DNA from: Agrocybe praecox
Lineage: Eukaryota > Basidiomycota > Agaricomycetes > Agaricales > Agrocybaceae
DNA length: 64,000 nucleotides
Assembly: GCA_964017145.1 (NCBI GenBank)
Contig: OZ024849.1
Location: 186,001-250,000 of the forward strand
Direction of reading: 5' to 3'
Part shown: positions 49,102 to 62,438 of the stretch, one piece after another
Numbering within the stretch: position 1 is the first letter of the stretch
Layout: the number at the start of each line of letters is the position of its first letter
Notes under the pieces: generated by a model
Told to the model about the DNA's origin: nothing
The model's database searches: none
The model's input: the letters and a program-made list of their open reading frames with translations, nothing else
Position numbers and translations under genes: made by a program

Positions 49102-49446
49102 TTACTGTCCTGGCCTACGAACACCATAGAGTTCATCTGGTATCTGGAAATTTTCGTGGAATTCGGCTTTTGCTCTTCGCTTTCTGAAACAATTCGAGTC
49201 CCAAACATATTGGCATGCTGGACGGACGCCAACCACGACTGAAATGACATATAATTGGGCAACACGATAACGATGGAAAAACTTCCCCAGAAATCCCCGT
49301 TTTTGAACTAGCCATGGGTCCCTGGGGTTCCTACGACATAATTCGACCGTGCAAGACAATTTTGTTCCGCGACGTTCATAGGAGTCTAGTTTAAGGACTT
49401 CGTACCCAAACGTTTGCAGGACCAGGATATCTGGTACGGATACCAT
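49102..49446 (-). pseudogene. Remnant of an unrecognised minus-strand gene in copy A
   Basis: An open minus-strand frame includes LYVISVVVGVRPACQY and WDSNCFRKRRAKAEFHE. The matching DNA in copy B (57,520-57,640) translates to LYVISAVIGVQPACHY in one frame but contains stops. The conserved amino acids suggest that both copies descend from a coding segment, perhaps with a membrane helix. I cannot name the family. Confidence 0.35.
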
Positions 49447-52400
49447 CGTTCAAAGCTATCTTTTCCGCCCCTGGGTCGACATCGAAGCAAAGGCGGCTTG
49501 TGGGAATGGGTAAGTGCTGGAACTATACTCGGGGCAGATCCACAACGTGGAGGTGGACTATGATAAAGGAATTAAATCGCTACCCTAGGATTACAGTGCG
49601 TCCTTGAATAGTTTTCTCTGCAATTTTTCCTTCTTATGCTTGTCAGCGCTGTGATACCAATGCTCTATTGCTCGGAAAGCAAGGTTGAATTGTATGGAAA
49701 GTGAAGGGAAGGATATGTAGAGGAAATATTGGATAATGTGTGTGGGCGTGGAGTTTGAACGTCGTGGACCTGATATGCATGGGCGCCTGCACCCGTCGTT
49801 CACGGGTTATGAGCAGAGAGCATGTTGAAAGCGCTCGCTGTGAATACGCTGCCCAAATATCGGGCTCTTGGACGTTGCTGGTCACAAAACGACAAAATTT
49901 GAGCATTTGTTCAAGTTTCACACCAAACAGAATGAACTCGTAATTTCTGGTGATGTGGTACCTGCGGCTTCCGAGTGGGATGAAGGAAAATCATGGATTA
50001 CGGTATGTGGGCAGTAACTTTAACGCCTTAGGCCGCTCGCGCTTAGGCTGCTACGGCGATTAACCAGTTTGGAATAGCCGTGTTCCTCGAGTCCTGCGGC
50101 CCAATTACTCTGCTCGAAGATCACCTTCGGGTACGGAAGATGCTCTCAGGAGTAAACAGGGACCTTCTTTCACCCTAGACGAATGGTGGTCTGCATCCCC
50201 TCGATGGACGGTGTCCTTAGATCTCCACAGAATTGGAATCTGCTACCTGCTCGGCCAACGACGGGTATAAGGAAATATCCGTATAGGAGCAGGTACGTGA
50301 CGGCGCTGGCTGTCAACCTGGAATTTACGACATTCGGATGATCAACGCAAGTTCTGGATGAAGATATTCTCGGAAAGCATTGAATCATTGACGTCTTCTC
50401 TGTAGTGCGGGCAGAACTGTTCCTCTATTACGCCCAACGCCATTCCACGACTGCGGACAGCGACGTTCTCAGCACAGATCTGAGGTCGACTGTGCCGGCA
50501 AAAGTATGTTTACGCCGGTTGGATACCAGGGACTTGTTAAGCTGTTTCTGAATAGACTGCGCTATCGAGACCGTGTGCTCTGAATGCCCACAGATATCTG
50601 CGTTTCATACGCAGTCTTGCATATATGTCGGCCTAGGAGAGGGTAGAAGTGTCGACCATGTCCTGTGGGGGCTTGATTGCTCAGCGGTAAGCGTTCAAAC
50701 GTTCAGCTTCGATGCATCTGAATACTTCGTGTCGTCTTCTTGTTGTGATTTGGACTGTGAACACCGTCACAAACTCAACAACTTCCTGCCAGCCTTTAGC
50801 CAGATAGCGACAGCGGTGTGTGTCATCTTGTACACACGATTGTATGCGATAAGGATTGCTCCTGGAGCCTAACAATAGGTGGCTTCTTGGTCGAGTTTTC
50901 GTCCGCTGAACGAGTCTCAGTTCAGACAATCGTTGGTCCCTTCGACCGCCAGTCGAATACAAAAGTGTAACGTCAATAACAGAGAGGGAATGTTGGCCAA
51001 GGTTTTGATAGCTGGCCAGTCGTATAAACAAGACGCCAACATGGTTTAATGATAGATGCTTCATGAATTGACTGGCGACTGCACTGGGGGATGGTTGTTA
51101 TTGGTCTCGTCTGGTTGGTCTGTGCGCTTGTTACCACCGGATGCAGAGGAATAATATCTCGCATTGCGGAGGGGGGTCATTGAAAGACACGAAAGGAAAG
51201 CTACTGAATAACCATCTGCTACAGTTGCGTTATCAACCTTTTCTGGAGTGATGCATGTCGGTGATAACGTCCCCTTGGTGGAGGTGCCGGTGAAATCTTT
51301 TGTTTGCTAGTGAATCGCGCATTGATATAATCGTCTGCCTTGCCATACTTGGGTTCTTGATATGGCGCGCTTGCTGCACAGCTGTCGACTCTCGCCGTCA
51401 TGTTATCATTTATTGGTGCTCGTTCTGCGTCAGAATAATTAGGAACTCCTGTCTAAAATGGAATATTTCGTAAACGTACTGTGGTAGTGGATGGTTTTTA
51501 AAATGTTATTCGCAGTGCCCGAACTGGAACAGCGACAACGTTCAACCTCAATAAGGATGCATATGTTGTTTGTGCCCTGCGATAGCTGGTGAATGAAATA
51601 TGGAGCTAATGGTATGAGGAGGTTTTGTAGATACATAAACCCGGGCGCGGGAGTTCGAAACGGTTCTGCACAACCCAAAGACTAGGTTTCATGGTGGTCG
51701 ATGTCTGTGGGAGTCATGGGATCACAGTGGGGGTTGGAAGAGGGATAATTGTGGTGTGGTCGAGGAGGGGTCCAAGTTACCGCAAGTTGCTCGGGGCATC
51801 AAACGGACGAACCCTAAAAGAATTCATCTTCGCCTGTACACAAGCGCCCTGCAGAGGCGGCCGCTAGAAATATGGGGATAGGCAGCAGAAACTTTGCCTA
51901 ATGGGGTATTGAAGGGAATAAAATAGCAAGTAAAATCTTCTGACTCAGTAAAATCCACGGGTGGCATGCTGGCAAGTGGCGCGTCTGCACAGTGAGTGTA
52001 TTGGTGAAGTCGACTGTGAACATATTGACTTGTGATTATTACATATGTTTCCTGGACAATTACTCACGAGTTAATGGCAGAGCGAGCCACGATTGGTGCG
52101 TATGTTTTGCAATGCAAGCTCAAGGCCCATTGTTAGGTCGACGAAGCCACAAGATCCCTTCTCAGATCCTGTGCTTATCCCAAAGTTGGAACCCGTTGCA
52201 ATTTACGGAACAAGAGCAACGTATACCCAAGTTGGCTGAGCTCAAGCTCAAGCAGCATTATGCAACCCCCGAAAGTATGTACATATATGGTTGCGGGATC
52301 GACGATGTAATCATTCTGTATGCGTATATATGGTCAGGCACTTCCGTCAAGGCTACCTTTCACACACGTGGGGGCTTCCAAATAGCCAAATAGGATTAGA

Positions 52401-53626
52401 AGGCTCGGGGTCCACCCTACAACAACAACTCTAGGCTTGGAACAAGAAACCGAAAGAAAGTAAAATACCTAATTTGGACATGGACCCTGACAAACGTTGA
52501 GTCAGCCATGTTGTGTAGCTTACCCTTTCCCTATGCTACAGCTTTTGAGATAGCAGGGAGCGTGTATCTTAAGCAGTATGTCTGGCGCAAAAGAACGTTT
52601 GAACCAACGGACTACGTTTGGGGACTTGTACCATCCTGTGCACTGCATAATAAACTCAAAGACTGAGCGGCTACTTAGTATTCTCCATCGGAATTCGTAT
52701 GTCTAGATACGGCATAAAATTCTCATGTCAAGGTATTTGGCCCAGTTTTTAGCTTATCTCCATCGATATTCTAAATCTGTGCCCCTCGATTTGGAGACGT
52801 TAAGCAGGAGTATGGGACGGGACGACACCCATCGAGGAGGGCATTACTAGTATAATATGAACATTCGTGTATGTTATGTCTCATGTATTTGCATAGCTCA
52901 GACTATTCTGCAACTCATGGTTGGTAGTTGGTGAGAAAATGCATGATGCGCACGACGATCCCATCGTTTCCGCATGGAATAATAATATCCTGTTATGTCG
53001 AATCTGGACTGTTTTGGCATTGGGATCAGGGTTCGCAATTTGGCCTGTTAAGCGTGATTGACCTTGTCAAAACAGAGGTGAATACGACTCACACCAGTCT
53101 CCCACTCCCATTCATAGTGTGGCCTCCGCCTTTATTCCGCCCATTGGCGACCATAAACTCCTGTCGTAAACCTCTCCTCTCAGATTTATAGCAACTCACA
53201 ACATATTCTCCTCTGCTTTGTTTTCCGCGTCTTTTACAAGCACCAGGACCTCTCACTTACTATACACTTATAGTGTACATCTATCGTTGCCGCTTTCCAA
53301 CAACGCACACTACATTTCCCCCCGTTTTAACGTCCGCACTTTTTACAAGCGCCCAGACTCTTGTCTATTAGGTGAGCGTTGGCTATCTTTTTTCCATGTT
53401 TTTCCGAGGTTGAAGTTTAATGCTTTTGCTCTTTTCTCCAAGCAGAGGACCACTCAGACTCATATTCTTTGGGGAATCACATATCCTGTCTCGAAGCTGA
53501 GGGTATGGCAATCCAACCTCGCGCGAAGCGACTCAGAAACTAATATCTTACATCTACAGACTTCAGCCTGCTATTAATTTCACCTGCGCTCCTACCTTCC
53601 CTTCCCCATATTTCGACCTCGCCACG

Positions 53627-54172
53627 ATGGTTCATCTCAACTTCATTCTCAACCACCCACACAACGACGAAGCGTCAATATATGGTAGCTCGCGGGAAAA
53701 CACGATAATCAATCCTGACATAAAACTCGACCCTACACTACAACGTTCATCGAGATTTATCTTCCTGATGACGTCTGGTCAGCTACGTGACCAATACGAG
53801 GATCTCAACGTGTACTGTAGGTACACGCAAATCATCAAAACCGGCAGGAACGAGTGCCGTGAACGCTTAACGTCCCTCGAGTACGCAACCGAGCATTTTG
53901 TACACCACCATCGCATCAAGAGAGGAAATGACGGTCCAAAGGACAAGAAGGCGAAGGAGAAAGTGGTTTGCCAGTGGAGAGGATGCAGGAAATCAATGAG
54001 TAGGTCGACGTGCTTCCGTCATTTGATGGAGCACATCAGGATGTTTCACTGCCCCGTTAAAGGATGCTCTTACCACGGGAGGCGTCGCGACCAGCTGCGG
54101 AATCATTTAGAAAGTTGCCACAACCGAAGATTAGATAGAAATTTTGTATCTTGTGTTCTCAAGGGATCGTAA
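53627..54172 (+). CDS. C2H2 zinc-finger protein, copy A
   Basis: A single-exon frame of 181 aa beginning MVHLNFILNHPHNDE. Two C2H2 fingers lie at the C-terminal end: Cys115-Cys120-His132-His136 and Cys142-Cys147-His160-His165. The N-terminal half (SSRENTIINPDIKLDPTLQR, NVYCRYTQI) has no known domain. A Lys-rich stretch (GPKDKKAKEK) may be a nuclear signal. It is probably a nucleic-acid-binding protein, but no target can be named. The partner at 61,756 has 171 of 181 residues the same. An upstream intron in the 5' leader is possible, with an acceptor-like TCTACAG near 53,560. The pair are paralogues from the segment duplication. Confidence 0.8.
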   Translation: MVHLNFILNHPHNDEASIYGSSRENTIINPDIKLDPTLQRSSRFIFLMTSGQLRDQYEDLNVYCRYTQIIKTGRNECRERLTSLEYATEHFVHHHRIKRGNDGPKDKKAKEKVVCQWRGCRKSMSRSTCFRHLMEHIRMFHCPVKGCSYHGRRRDQLRNHLESCHNRRLDRNFVSCVLKGS

Positions 54173-54235
54173 TAATGTATTTTAATCGCAATTTCAACTG
54201 AATCATAATAAGGAAATTGCTACTCTGATCAAAAC

Positions 54236-54600
54236 TCAGTGAATGTAGATATTTCCAACAAAATAGACCTTAATAGCAGACGATACATAAATATTCATGA
54301 TATCTTTACTAAAGTTGACTACAATGTCATAGTGCATGGTAAAAATGACAACAATTGCAATGCCGGTTTTCGTCATCGAATGAAAATGACGTCTGCGTCT
54401 AGTGGCCGCTTCACGGAATATAAATATGAATTGTCTGAGCTGATTGAGGTAGGCGACCATAGCATTTGCAGTAGGCATTACCGAGCTTCTGGCTAGATTG
54501 CTCAACGGGATGCGCGTACGAACGAGGCTACACTTTTTATCAGCTTAGCGTCGACGTCCTCGTGAAAACTGGCTTGCAAAGGAGCCGTATTGGAATCGTT
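54236..54600 (-). pseudogene. HET-gene 3' relic with internal deletion, copy A
   Basis: Minus-strand DNA reads VMPTANAMVAYLNQLRQFIF and AATRRRRHFHSM, matching the DNA of the HET gene's 3' end (TRHGWLPQSVKEV..PPDTEVIFIQ, 62,757-62,870) with frame shifts. Next to it, 54,505-54,580 matches HET DNA at 63,405-63,470 (the VRMIEDVASITRIP region). About 530 bp of HET sequence between these two pieces is missing. This is a truncated HET gene. Confidence 0.7.
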
Positions 54601-57253
54601 CGTTGATAAGTTATAAATGCGACAGACTTACCACCCACAATTAAACCTATTTTATCGATGTTGAACGTTGAGAGCTAATGCTCAGCGATAATCGACAGAT
54701 TCGTAATCACACCATCCCTCCCAAATCACACTAGTCGTTAAGCATTAGCTATACTTCATATCCAATTGTATAGAAAAGTCCCTTACTGATGACATGGGGT
54801 ATGAGGCTGTTATCATGGTTGTCAACCTTATTGATGCGTTGAACAAGTCACATCGATCATTATTCAATGAGGCAGCCCAGACGAGGCGGTGCGTGTGCCA
54901 CAACGGAGTGAACCGATGCTTCCAGAACGAAGTTTCTCTTCGCGCGATTGTGTTGATTTTATGAAGGTCGTTGGAGATTGAAGTTTTCGGCTCCCTCCAC
55001 GGCACATCTGAAATCATTGCGAGGAACACGGTGTCAAACAATTATCTATTCGGTTTATAAACCTATGCACGACGGTAAGGTAATATGGAGAGTTACCAGT
55101 ACGAGAAAAATTCTGTCAGCTCCATCCGCGACACGGTCCTGGGGTAGTGCGTAGGAGACGAGCGAGAGAACAAGATCAGTAACAGTTCTGCCAACTCAGA
55201 GGCGGCTCAAATATGCAACAAAACAGCGAAATCGAGTCATTGCCTGCTCAGTAACAGCGGTGTGCACCAATACAGCTTTGGTGGCATTACGAGAAATCTG
55301 GTAAGCTATTCTCAAAAGTATGCAGCTGACAGAATGGAGGTGAGATCCAATCCATGTCTAGCCTATAGTTCTACTTTTTGTCTGCTTTCGGATAATCTGT
55401 CAGGAGAGGACAGAAATATAGAACCCAAATATCTCAGGTTTACGTCTAAAGGATAAGAATAAAGGGAAACTAAACGCCAGATCAGTCATGGAATATACAT
55501 ATGCAGTTGGAATATACGTACGAAACCAAAAATCTATTCCAAATGCTATTGTCCTCAGAATTGAACATTGCAAGGTGGTAAGCGGCCCATCTTCGGACAA
55601 TGATTTCTGGGAAGCCAATGCCAACCAACTTGAAGCAAAGAAGTAGCCCAATCTAATCTCGTATGAGACGATCATCGAAAGTCATTGATATTAAGTATAT
55701 ATATGAGTACTTACCCGATAAGTATTCGACCACTGGACCTACTTGTGCTTGCCTCTTCTGCTTGAATATCCGATATATGCAGTTTTTAAGGAAATAGAAG
55801 ACCATAAAGAATCATTAGGCCGCTTGAAGAAGATAAGCGATGCCCATTTCTTCTCCTTCATGCGAACGGAAGAAGCGGGTGGTTCGTAGTCTGGTCGAAT
55901 GAGAAGGGGTCATCATCCGGGTTTCCAGTATTATATATTGTTTGTAGCTTACATCAACATCAAGTGGAATATGTCAAAGGACTTCCAGCGCCCTATTAAG
56001 AGCCGAAAAATTCCAGACTGAGTGCCTTTTAACGATTGCCGATTGCGTATGTAGGAGTGAAAAGGACCTGTTGGTGGCTCGGAAGGTCCCGCTCAGGTCC
56101 CAATCCGAAAGTATATGTCCAGTAGATGAGATAGAAAGCGGCCCTGTAGTCCTTGACTCTGCCCTGACAGCCTCGCTTGAGCTGTGTCCTTAGGTTTCCT
56201 CTAACTCCTAGCGTGTCCTAGGATGTCATATCGACCTTGTTGTATGATTGTGGTGATTGGAGTTTGATCGTAAGATAAGTCCACCACGGTTTCTGTCTAA
56301 ATTATACGCATGTTCGCATTCGGGTGTATCATGGCTGGTGAAGGTTAAGGTATGAGACAATGTGCCGGAACAGTGGCGCCAGCAGGTCGTGCGTGACTGA
56401 TGTCACCGTTACCGGCGGTGTCCGTCGATCAACCGTCGATTGAGAAGGACGGATATTCAAAATTCTTCTCCGTTTATCTGCGTTTATTAAGGAGCACAAG
56501 AGCCACCTGTAGGATGGATAGAGAAATTCAAGCAAATCAAGTAAACTAATATAAGAGTCGCCAGACGCGTCACACGGTTGCAGGTCTGTTCTGACCAAGC
56601 TTAATTTGGAAACCGTCGGGTGGCGGATCATCAGGAAAATATGACGTCAACGCCACGCCGCTGGCATTGTCGTTGACCGACGAGCCCGACTTCTAGGAGC
56701 ATTGCCAGGACGAGTGAACCGGGATATCTGTCAGATTCTATCGAGTGAACATGACTTTTTATGAATTTAGCTAATAATTCAAAACGTTTGAATAAGCACA
56801 CGAACCAAGTAAAAATGTTTGAGAGTGCTCCAAATTCGAAGGTGCTGATCGGAATCCCGGATCCCGTCACTAAAAAAAACCGCCGCTTTCTGTGGAAGCA
56901 AAGGAATCTTGATCAAGGGGATATTCAAGCACTTGAGAGGGGAGGTTATTAAAAATACCCGTGGTTAGGCGGCTGGAGTCGAATTTATGTTTGAGCTAGA
57001 GATTGAAATAATGATGTGTTGTGAATGGAATACAGAAACAGAGCCTGTTGACTTGAAGTTGAAGTGACTGCATTCATAATTCTCTTCGACCATTGTTCGT
57101 ACAATCGAGAGCAATTTGAACAGATTTTAGATATATTTTAGCATTAAAACGTATATGGACGGTACCCTGAGTCCTAACTCTGTACTACGCTGTCCAGATA
57201 TACACCTCAAAGGCTTGAAGTTTGCAACTGTGAAGTATCCAGAACATCCAACA
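54600..57253. other. Spacer between the two large repeat copies
   Basis: Sequence with no convincing gene. Open frames of 60-100 codons (54,745-55,041 minus, 55,400-55,675 minus, 56,329-56,631 minus) have no known motif. Confidence 0.4.
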
Positions 57254-60200
57254 TGATCTTGACAAATTCTCGGTCAGCTACCTAAGGTAACGGTTGGATA
57301 ACGATGATTTCATAGCACAACCCGTCGCATGAGGGAAGCGCTCTGAAAAGGTGTTCTCCGTCGGTATCGACAATTTAAAACGTCTAATATCTAATATCAA
57401 CAGTAATGGGGATTTTGGCGCTCAGGAACTACCATCCGTGAGGAAGGGATCCATAAACTCCGCCCCACATAAATCACGTGTTACTCTCTTGGCCCGCCTA
57501 ATCAAGAAATTCGTGTAATTCGGCTTTTGCTCTTTACTCTCTGAAACAGTTTGAATCCGAAACGTAATGGCATGCTGGCTGGACGCCAATGACAGCCGAA
57601 ATGACATATAACAGGGAAGGATGGCAACGAAGGAAATGTCTCCGCAGAATTCCCCGATTTCAACCCAACCAGCAAGAACTAAGCGCACTGCCATTCCTAC
57701 GCCATAAGTCGACTGTGTGAGACGATTTTGTTTCCCGACATCGATAGGAACATGCGATAACTACGTTGTACCAGAAGCTCGTAGGAGGAGGCTAGCCCCT
57801 CTTGGCACCATTGGTTACAGCCATCCTTTCTGCGCCAGAAGCGAATACGGATTGTGGGAATGGAAAAAGACCGGGATTACACTCGGTGCAGATGAGCAAC
57901 GTAGAGGTGGGCTATGATGATAAGGAAATTTCTACCCCAGGATTACAGTGCGTCCTTCGATAGTTTTCTTCCAAAAAATCCATCTTATCCTCGTCAGCAC
58001 TGCGATAATGATGAGTCGTTGTCTTGCGAGTGGGGTCGATAGAAAGTGGGAGGATGAGGAAATGTTGGTTAAGGTATGTGGGCATCTTGCATATGAAGAA
58101 CTTCTGCCCAGAGTACCCGCCGTAAAGACGTTGTTACAATATCAGACTCCTAGACGCAGCGGCCTGCAAAGACGACTTTTTGGGAATTCCTTTCTGAAGT
58201 TCTGTGATACCGGCGAGGGCGCAGTTGGATTGAATGGAAGTGGGATGTCTGCACCATCATTAACGCACTTTTAAGCAGATTAATATGCACGAAGGAGCTG
58301 CGATATCGTTGCTTGAATATGGAAACTCTGCACGATGCCGGCCAGAAATGACAACAATTGGGAATTTCCTCCAGCACGAATTCCCAATTCTTCGCCATGG
58401 GGCACGCAAATCAGGTCTTGTGAGCTCGATATCGGATGATGTCAGGGTAGATGGGGAGAATGTTGGAAGAGGTACGTGGATGGTCACTTGAACGCCTTGG
58501 GTGGCATTTGCACAGGCTCCTGAGCGGAGATTCACCAGTTTTGGGCAGCCCTTCTGCTCATATTATGCAGCATCGTCACTGTACTAAATACTGCCATGTG
58601 TGGGTACGGAATGTGCTCCTGGGAGGATAAAAATACCTCTTGTACCCCAGACGAACGATAGCCATGTATCCGGCTGTTACGATCCAAGTATGTACCAACG
58701 CTGGACATCAACGTGCAATTTTTGACGAGGGGTATGAATCCCAAGCGACTTGGATAGGATTCGGTAAGCTATTTCCGAGTGAGTAGACTGAAAATCCACA
58801 GATTCTTCGTTTCATATGCAGTCTTGGGCTTATATCTATCCGGGGCAGCTCGAAGATTTCGACATTTTACTGGAGCGAGGGGCTTCATTCAACAACGTCG
58901 ACGCATCTAATTGCAGATGTCAGGCGACAATTTTCAAGTTTACAGCGTATGTATTAACAATAACTCACCAGAGAGTTCTCTCGATTTTTTGGATTCAGGA
59001 ACAATTATCTATTTCTACCCAGCCAAATAGCTTCGGCAACTTTGGTTCCTCTTGTGCATCAGAACGTCATATTGACGACTAGAAAACAACTCCATGATTC
59101 TGGTAAACGATTTCGGCAGAGTCCTTGCTGGCCAGTCGTACAACGGGACGCGAGCATGGCGTAACAGATAGATGCCTTGTGTTGCGCGGGATAGGTCGAC
59201 CGGCGAATGCACTGAGCCGCAGATGGATTGGTGGATACCCATTTCTGTTCAGTTGAATGAGCGGTTTCTTGTGCGTCTTATATATCAGTGGCAACTTACT
59301 GTGGTTTAAGAGACAATTTTCATTCGCCCAGTAATTGGGAGGCTCCTCTAATGGCTTGCTTTCTCTACACCCTTGATTTGACAGAATGGTGGAGGGTATT
59401 GGATAAGGTGCGCCAGCTGCGCAGCTGTCGGGCCCTTTCCTCGTCTTTGGTATGACGATAAGCGATACCGAGAACGAAGGAGTGGCTCTTTGGGCGTTTG
59501 CTGTGCTTCAGTATTGTTGGCGGCTCTTCTGGCCTGCGATAGGTTGGAAACATACAGTGGCAGTGAACTGGAGATTCATCTGGACTGGCAAGTCGCTGTG
59601 TCCTGTCGGCAACCGTTACGACGGACAGCCTCGGAAAAGGATGAGAGTGTTGTCCATGTCCTGCGATGGCTAGTGAGCGCAATATGAAGCCAGTGGATGG
59701 TAGGGGTCTTGTCGATACATAAAACGGGGCACAAGCGTAGAGACAGTTCTTCGATGCCAAAGGACAGGTTTAATGAACTTCGATGTCAATAGGGGCCCAT
59801 GAAATCACATCGACGATAAGAAAAGGGACAGTCGATCAACGCGTCCTTCTGAGCGCAGCAGCCATCTAGTACGAAAAGTGTACATAAAGCTCGACTCATG
59901 CCTACGTTTGCGACTGACCAGAGTAAGGCGTCGGGTGCGGTGTGTCCAAGGATAGTGGGGTCATTACCACTTATTGGGGGCATCGATCAAACCTAAACCA
60001 ATTCCCCCTCACCCGTGAGCAAGCGCCCTCCAGAGGCGGCCGCGAGGAGTTCGGGGATATGTAGAGGAGACTTGGCCTAACGGGGTATATCGAGTGGCAA
60101 TTGGCGCATCTGCAGGAGTGTATTGGTGAGCTTGATTGTGGATATATTGACTTTTACGCGTACGCTTCGCTAATTTACCCAATTATTTGCGAGTTCAAGA

Positions 60201-61755
60201 CCTAGCAGCTGGTGCAAGGGTCACATGACTGCGACGGGGTGTTAAATATGAGCCCGGTGGCACCATTAGTGCGTATGGTTTGTTTTTTGAACAATGCAAG
60301 CTCAAGGTCCATTGTTAGTTTGACGAAACCACAAGATCCCTTTTCAGATCCTGTGCTTATTCCATAGTTGGAATCCGTTCCAATTTACGGAACAAGAGCA
60401 ACGTATACCCAAGCTGGCTGAGCTCAAGCTCAAGCAGCATTATTCAACCTCCGAAAGTATGTACAAATATGGTTGCGGGATCGACGATGCAATCATTCTG
60501 TATACATACATATGGTCAGGCACTTCCGTCATGGTTACCTTTCACACATGAGGGGGCTTCCAAATAGGATCAGAAGGTTCACCCTTTAACCAGGACTCTA
60601 GGCTTGGAATAAGACACCGGGAGAAAATAAAATACCTAATTTGGACATGGACCCTGAACAACGTTCTCCGCCATGTTTTGTAGCATTTTCTCCCTTCTCC
60701 CAACAGCTTCTGAAATGGTATGGAGCAGGTATCTCCAGTAGTATGTCTGGCGCAAGAGAACGTCCGGACCGAAGGACTGCCTATGGATACTATATCATCC
60801 TCTGCACTGCATAATAAAGCCGAAGGCCGAGCGGCTACTTAGGCTTCTTCATCGGAATTCGTATGTCTAGATACGGCATAGAATTCTCATGTCAAGGTAT
60901 TTGGCCCAGTTTCTAGTTTATCTCCATCGATATTCTAAATCTGTGCCCCTCGATTTGGAGACGTTAAGCAGGAGTACGGGACGGGACGACACGCATCGAG
61001 GAGGGTAGTGCTAGTATGGTATGAACGTTCGTGTATGTTATGGCTCATGTATTTGCTTAGCTCAGACTATTCTGCAACTCATCGTTGGTAGTTGGTGAGA
61101 AAATGCATTATGCACACGACGATCCCATCGTTTCCGCATGGAATAATAATATCCTGTTATGTCGAACCTGGACTATTTTGGCAATGAGATCAGGGTCCGT
61201 AATTTGGCCTGTTAAACGTGATTGACTTTTTCAGAATACAGGTGCATACGACTCACACCAGCCTCCCACTCACATTGATAGTGTGACCTCTACTTTTATT
61301 CCGCCCACTGGCGACCATAAGCTCCTATCTTAAACCTCTCATCGCAGATTTATAGCAACTCACAACATATTCCCCTCTGCTCTATTTTCGGCACCTTTTT
61401 ACAAGCACCCTCGTCGCCGCTTTCAAGCAACGCGCATTACGCTTCCTCCTTTTCTAACGTCCGCACTTTTTACAAGCGCCCGGACCCCTCGTCATTCAGG
61501 TGAGCGTTGGCTATCCTTTTTCCATGTTTCTCCGAGGTTGACGGTTTATTTTTTTCGCTTTTTTCTCCAAGCAGAGGACCACGCAGCCTCATATCCTTTG
61601 TGGCATCATATATCCGGTCTCGTAGCTGAGGGTATGGCAATCCAACCTCGCGCGAAGCGACTCAGAAACTAATATCTTACATCTACAGACTTCAGCCTGC
61701 TATTAATTTTACCTACGCTTCTACCCCTCCTTCCCCATATTTCGACCTCGCCACG

Positions 61756-62301
61756 ATGGTTCATCTCAACTTCATTCTCAACCACCCACACAACGACGAA
61801 GCGTCGATATATGGTAGCTCGCGGGAAAACACAATAATCAATCCTGACATAAAACTCGACCCTACGCTACAGCGTTTGTCAAGATTTATCTTCCTGATGA
61901 CGTCTGGTCAGATACGTGACCACTACGAGGATCCCAACGTGTACTGTAGGTACACGCAAATCACCAAAACCGGCAGGAACGAGTGCCGTGAACGCTTAAC
62001 GTCCCTCGAGCACGCAACCGAGCATTTCGTAAGTCACCATCGCATCAAGAGAGGAAATGACGGTCCAAAGGACAAGAAGGCGAAGGAGAAAGTGGTTTGC
62101 CAGTGGAGAGGATGCAGGAAATCAATGAGTAGGTCGACGTGTTTCCGTCATTTGATGGAGCACATCAGGATGTTCCACTGTCCCGTTAAAGGATGCTCTT
62201 ACCATGGGAGGCGTCGCGACCAGCTGCGGAATCATTTAGAAACTTCCCACAACCGAAGATTAGATAGAAATTTTATATCTTGTGTTCTCAAGGGATCGTA
62301 A
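61756..62301 (+). CDS. C2H2 zinc-finger protein, copy B
   Basis: A 181-aa frame with the same layout as copy A. Ten residues differ (for example position 41 Ser to Leu, and the final finger's LESCH to LETSH); the eight zinc ligands are all retained. The fingers themselves are otherwise unchanged while the N-terminal half carries most changes, so the DNA- or RNA-binding part seems constrained. The upstream ~900 bp is also highly similar to copy A, with a leader deletion of about 40 bp near 61,408. Confidence 0.8.
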   Translation: MVHLNFILNHPHNDEASIYGSSRENTIINPDIKLDPTLQRLSRFIFLMTSGQIRDHYEDPNVYCRYTQITKTGRNECRERLTSLEHATEHFVSHHRIKRGNDGPKDKKAKEKVVCQWRGCRKSMSRSTCFRHLMEHIRMFHCPVKGCSYHGRRRDQLRNHLETSHNRRLDRNFISCVLKGS

Positions 62302-62438
62302 TAATGTGTTTAAATCGCAATTTTAACTGAATCATAATAAGAAAATTGCTACTCTGATCAAAACTCAAGGAATGTAGATATTTTCAAGAAAATAGACCTT
62401 AAATAGCAGACGATACATAGACTCACGATAGCTTTATT

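Larger units (their letters stand above)
48598..54530 (+). repeat. Large direct repeat, copy A
   Basis: Homologous to copy B (57,254-62,650) throughout, in the same order. Anchors: GATCTTGA and ACAAATTC near the start, GCGCTCAGG with CCATCCGTGAGGAAG (49,030s), GGATTACAGTGCGTCC (49,590), GAGGCGGCCGC (51,850), the region around ACCACAAGATCCC (52,150), and the zinc-finger gene. The left 3.3 kb is visibly more diverged, with an extra ~300 bp in A at 48,740-49,030. The right part (about 52,100-54,200) is nearly identical. No terminal inverted repeats or target-site duplications were found by eye, so it is not called a transposon. Confidence 0.85.

Noticed and set aside
51992..52393. Plus-strand open frame of 133 codons in copy A
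   Set aside because: The aligned DNA in copy B carries stops in this frame, so it is unlikely to be a conserved protein.
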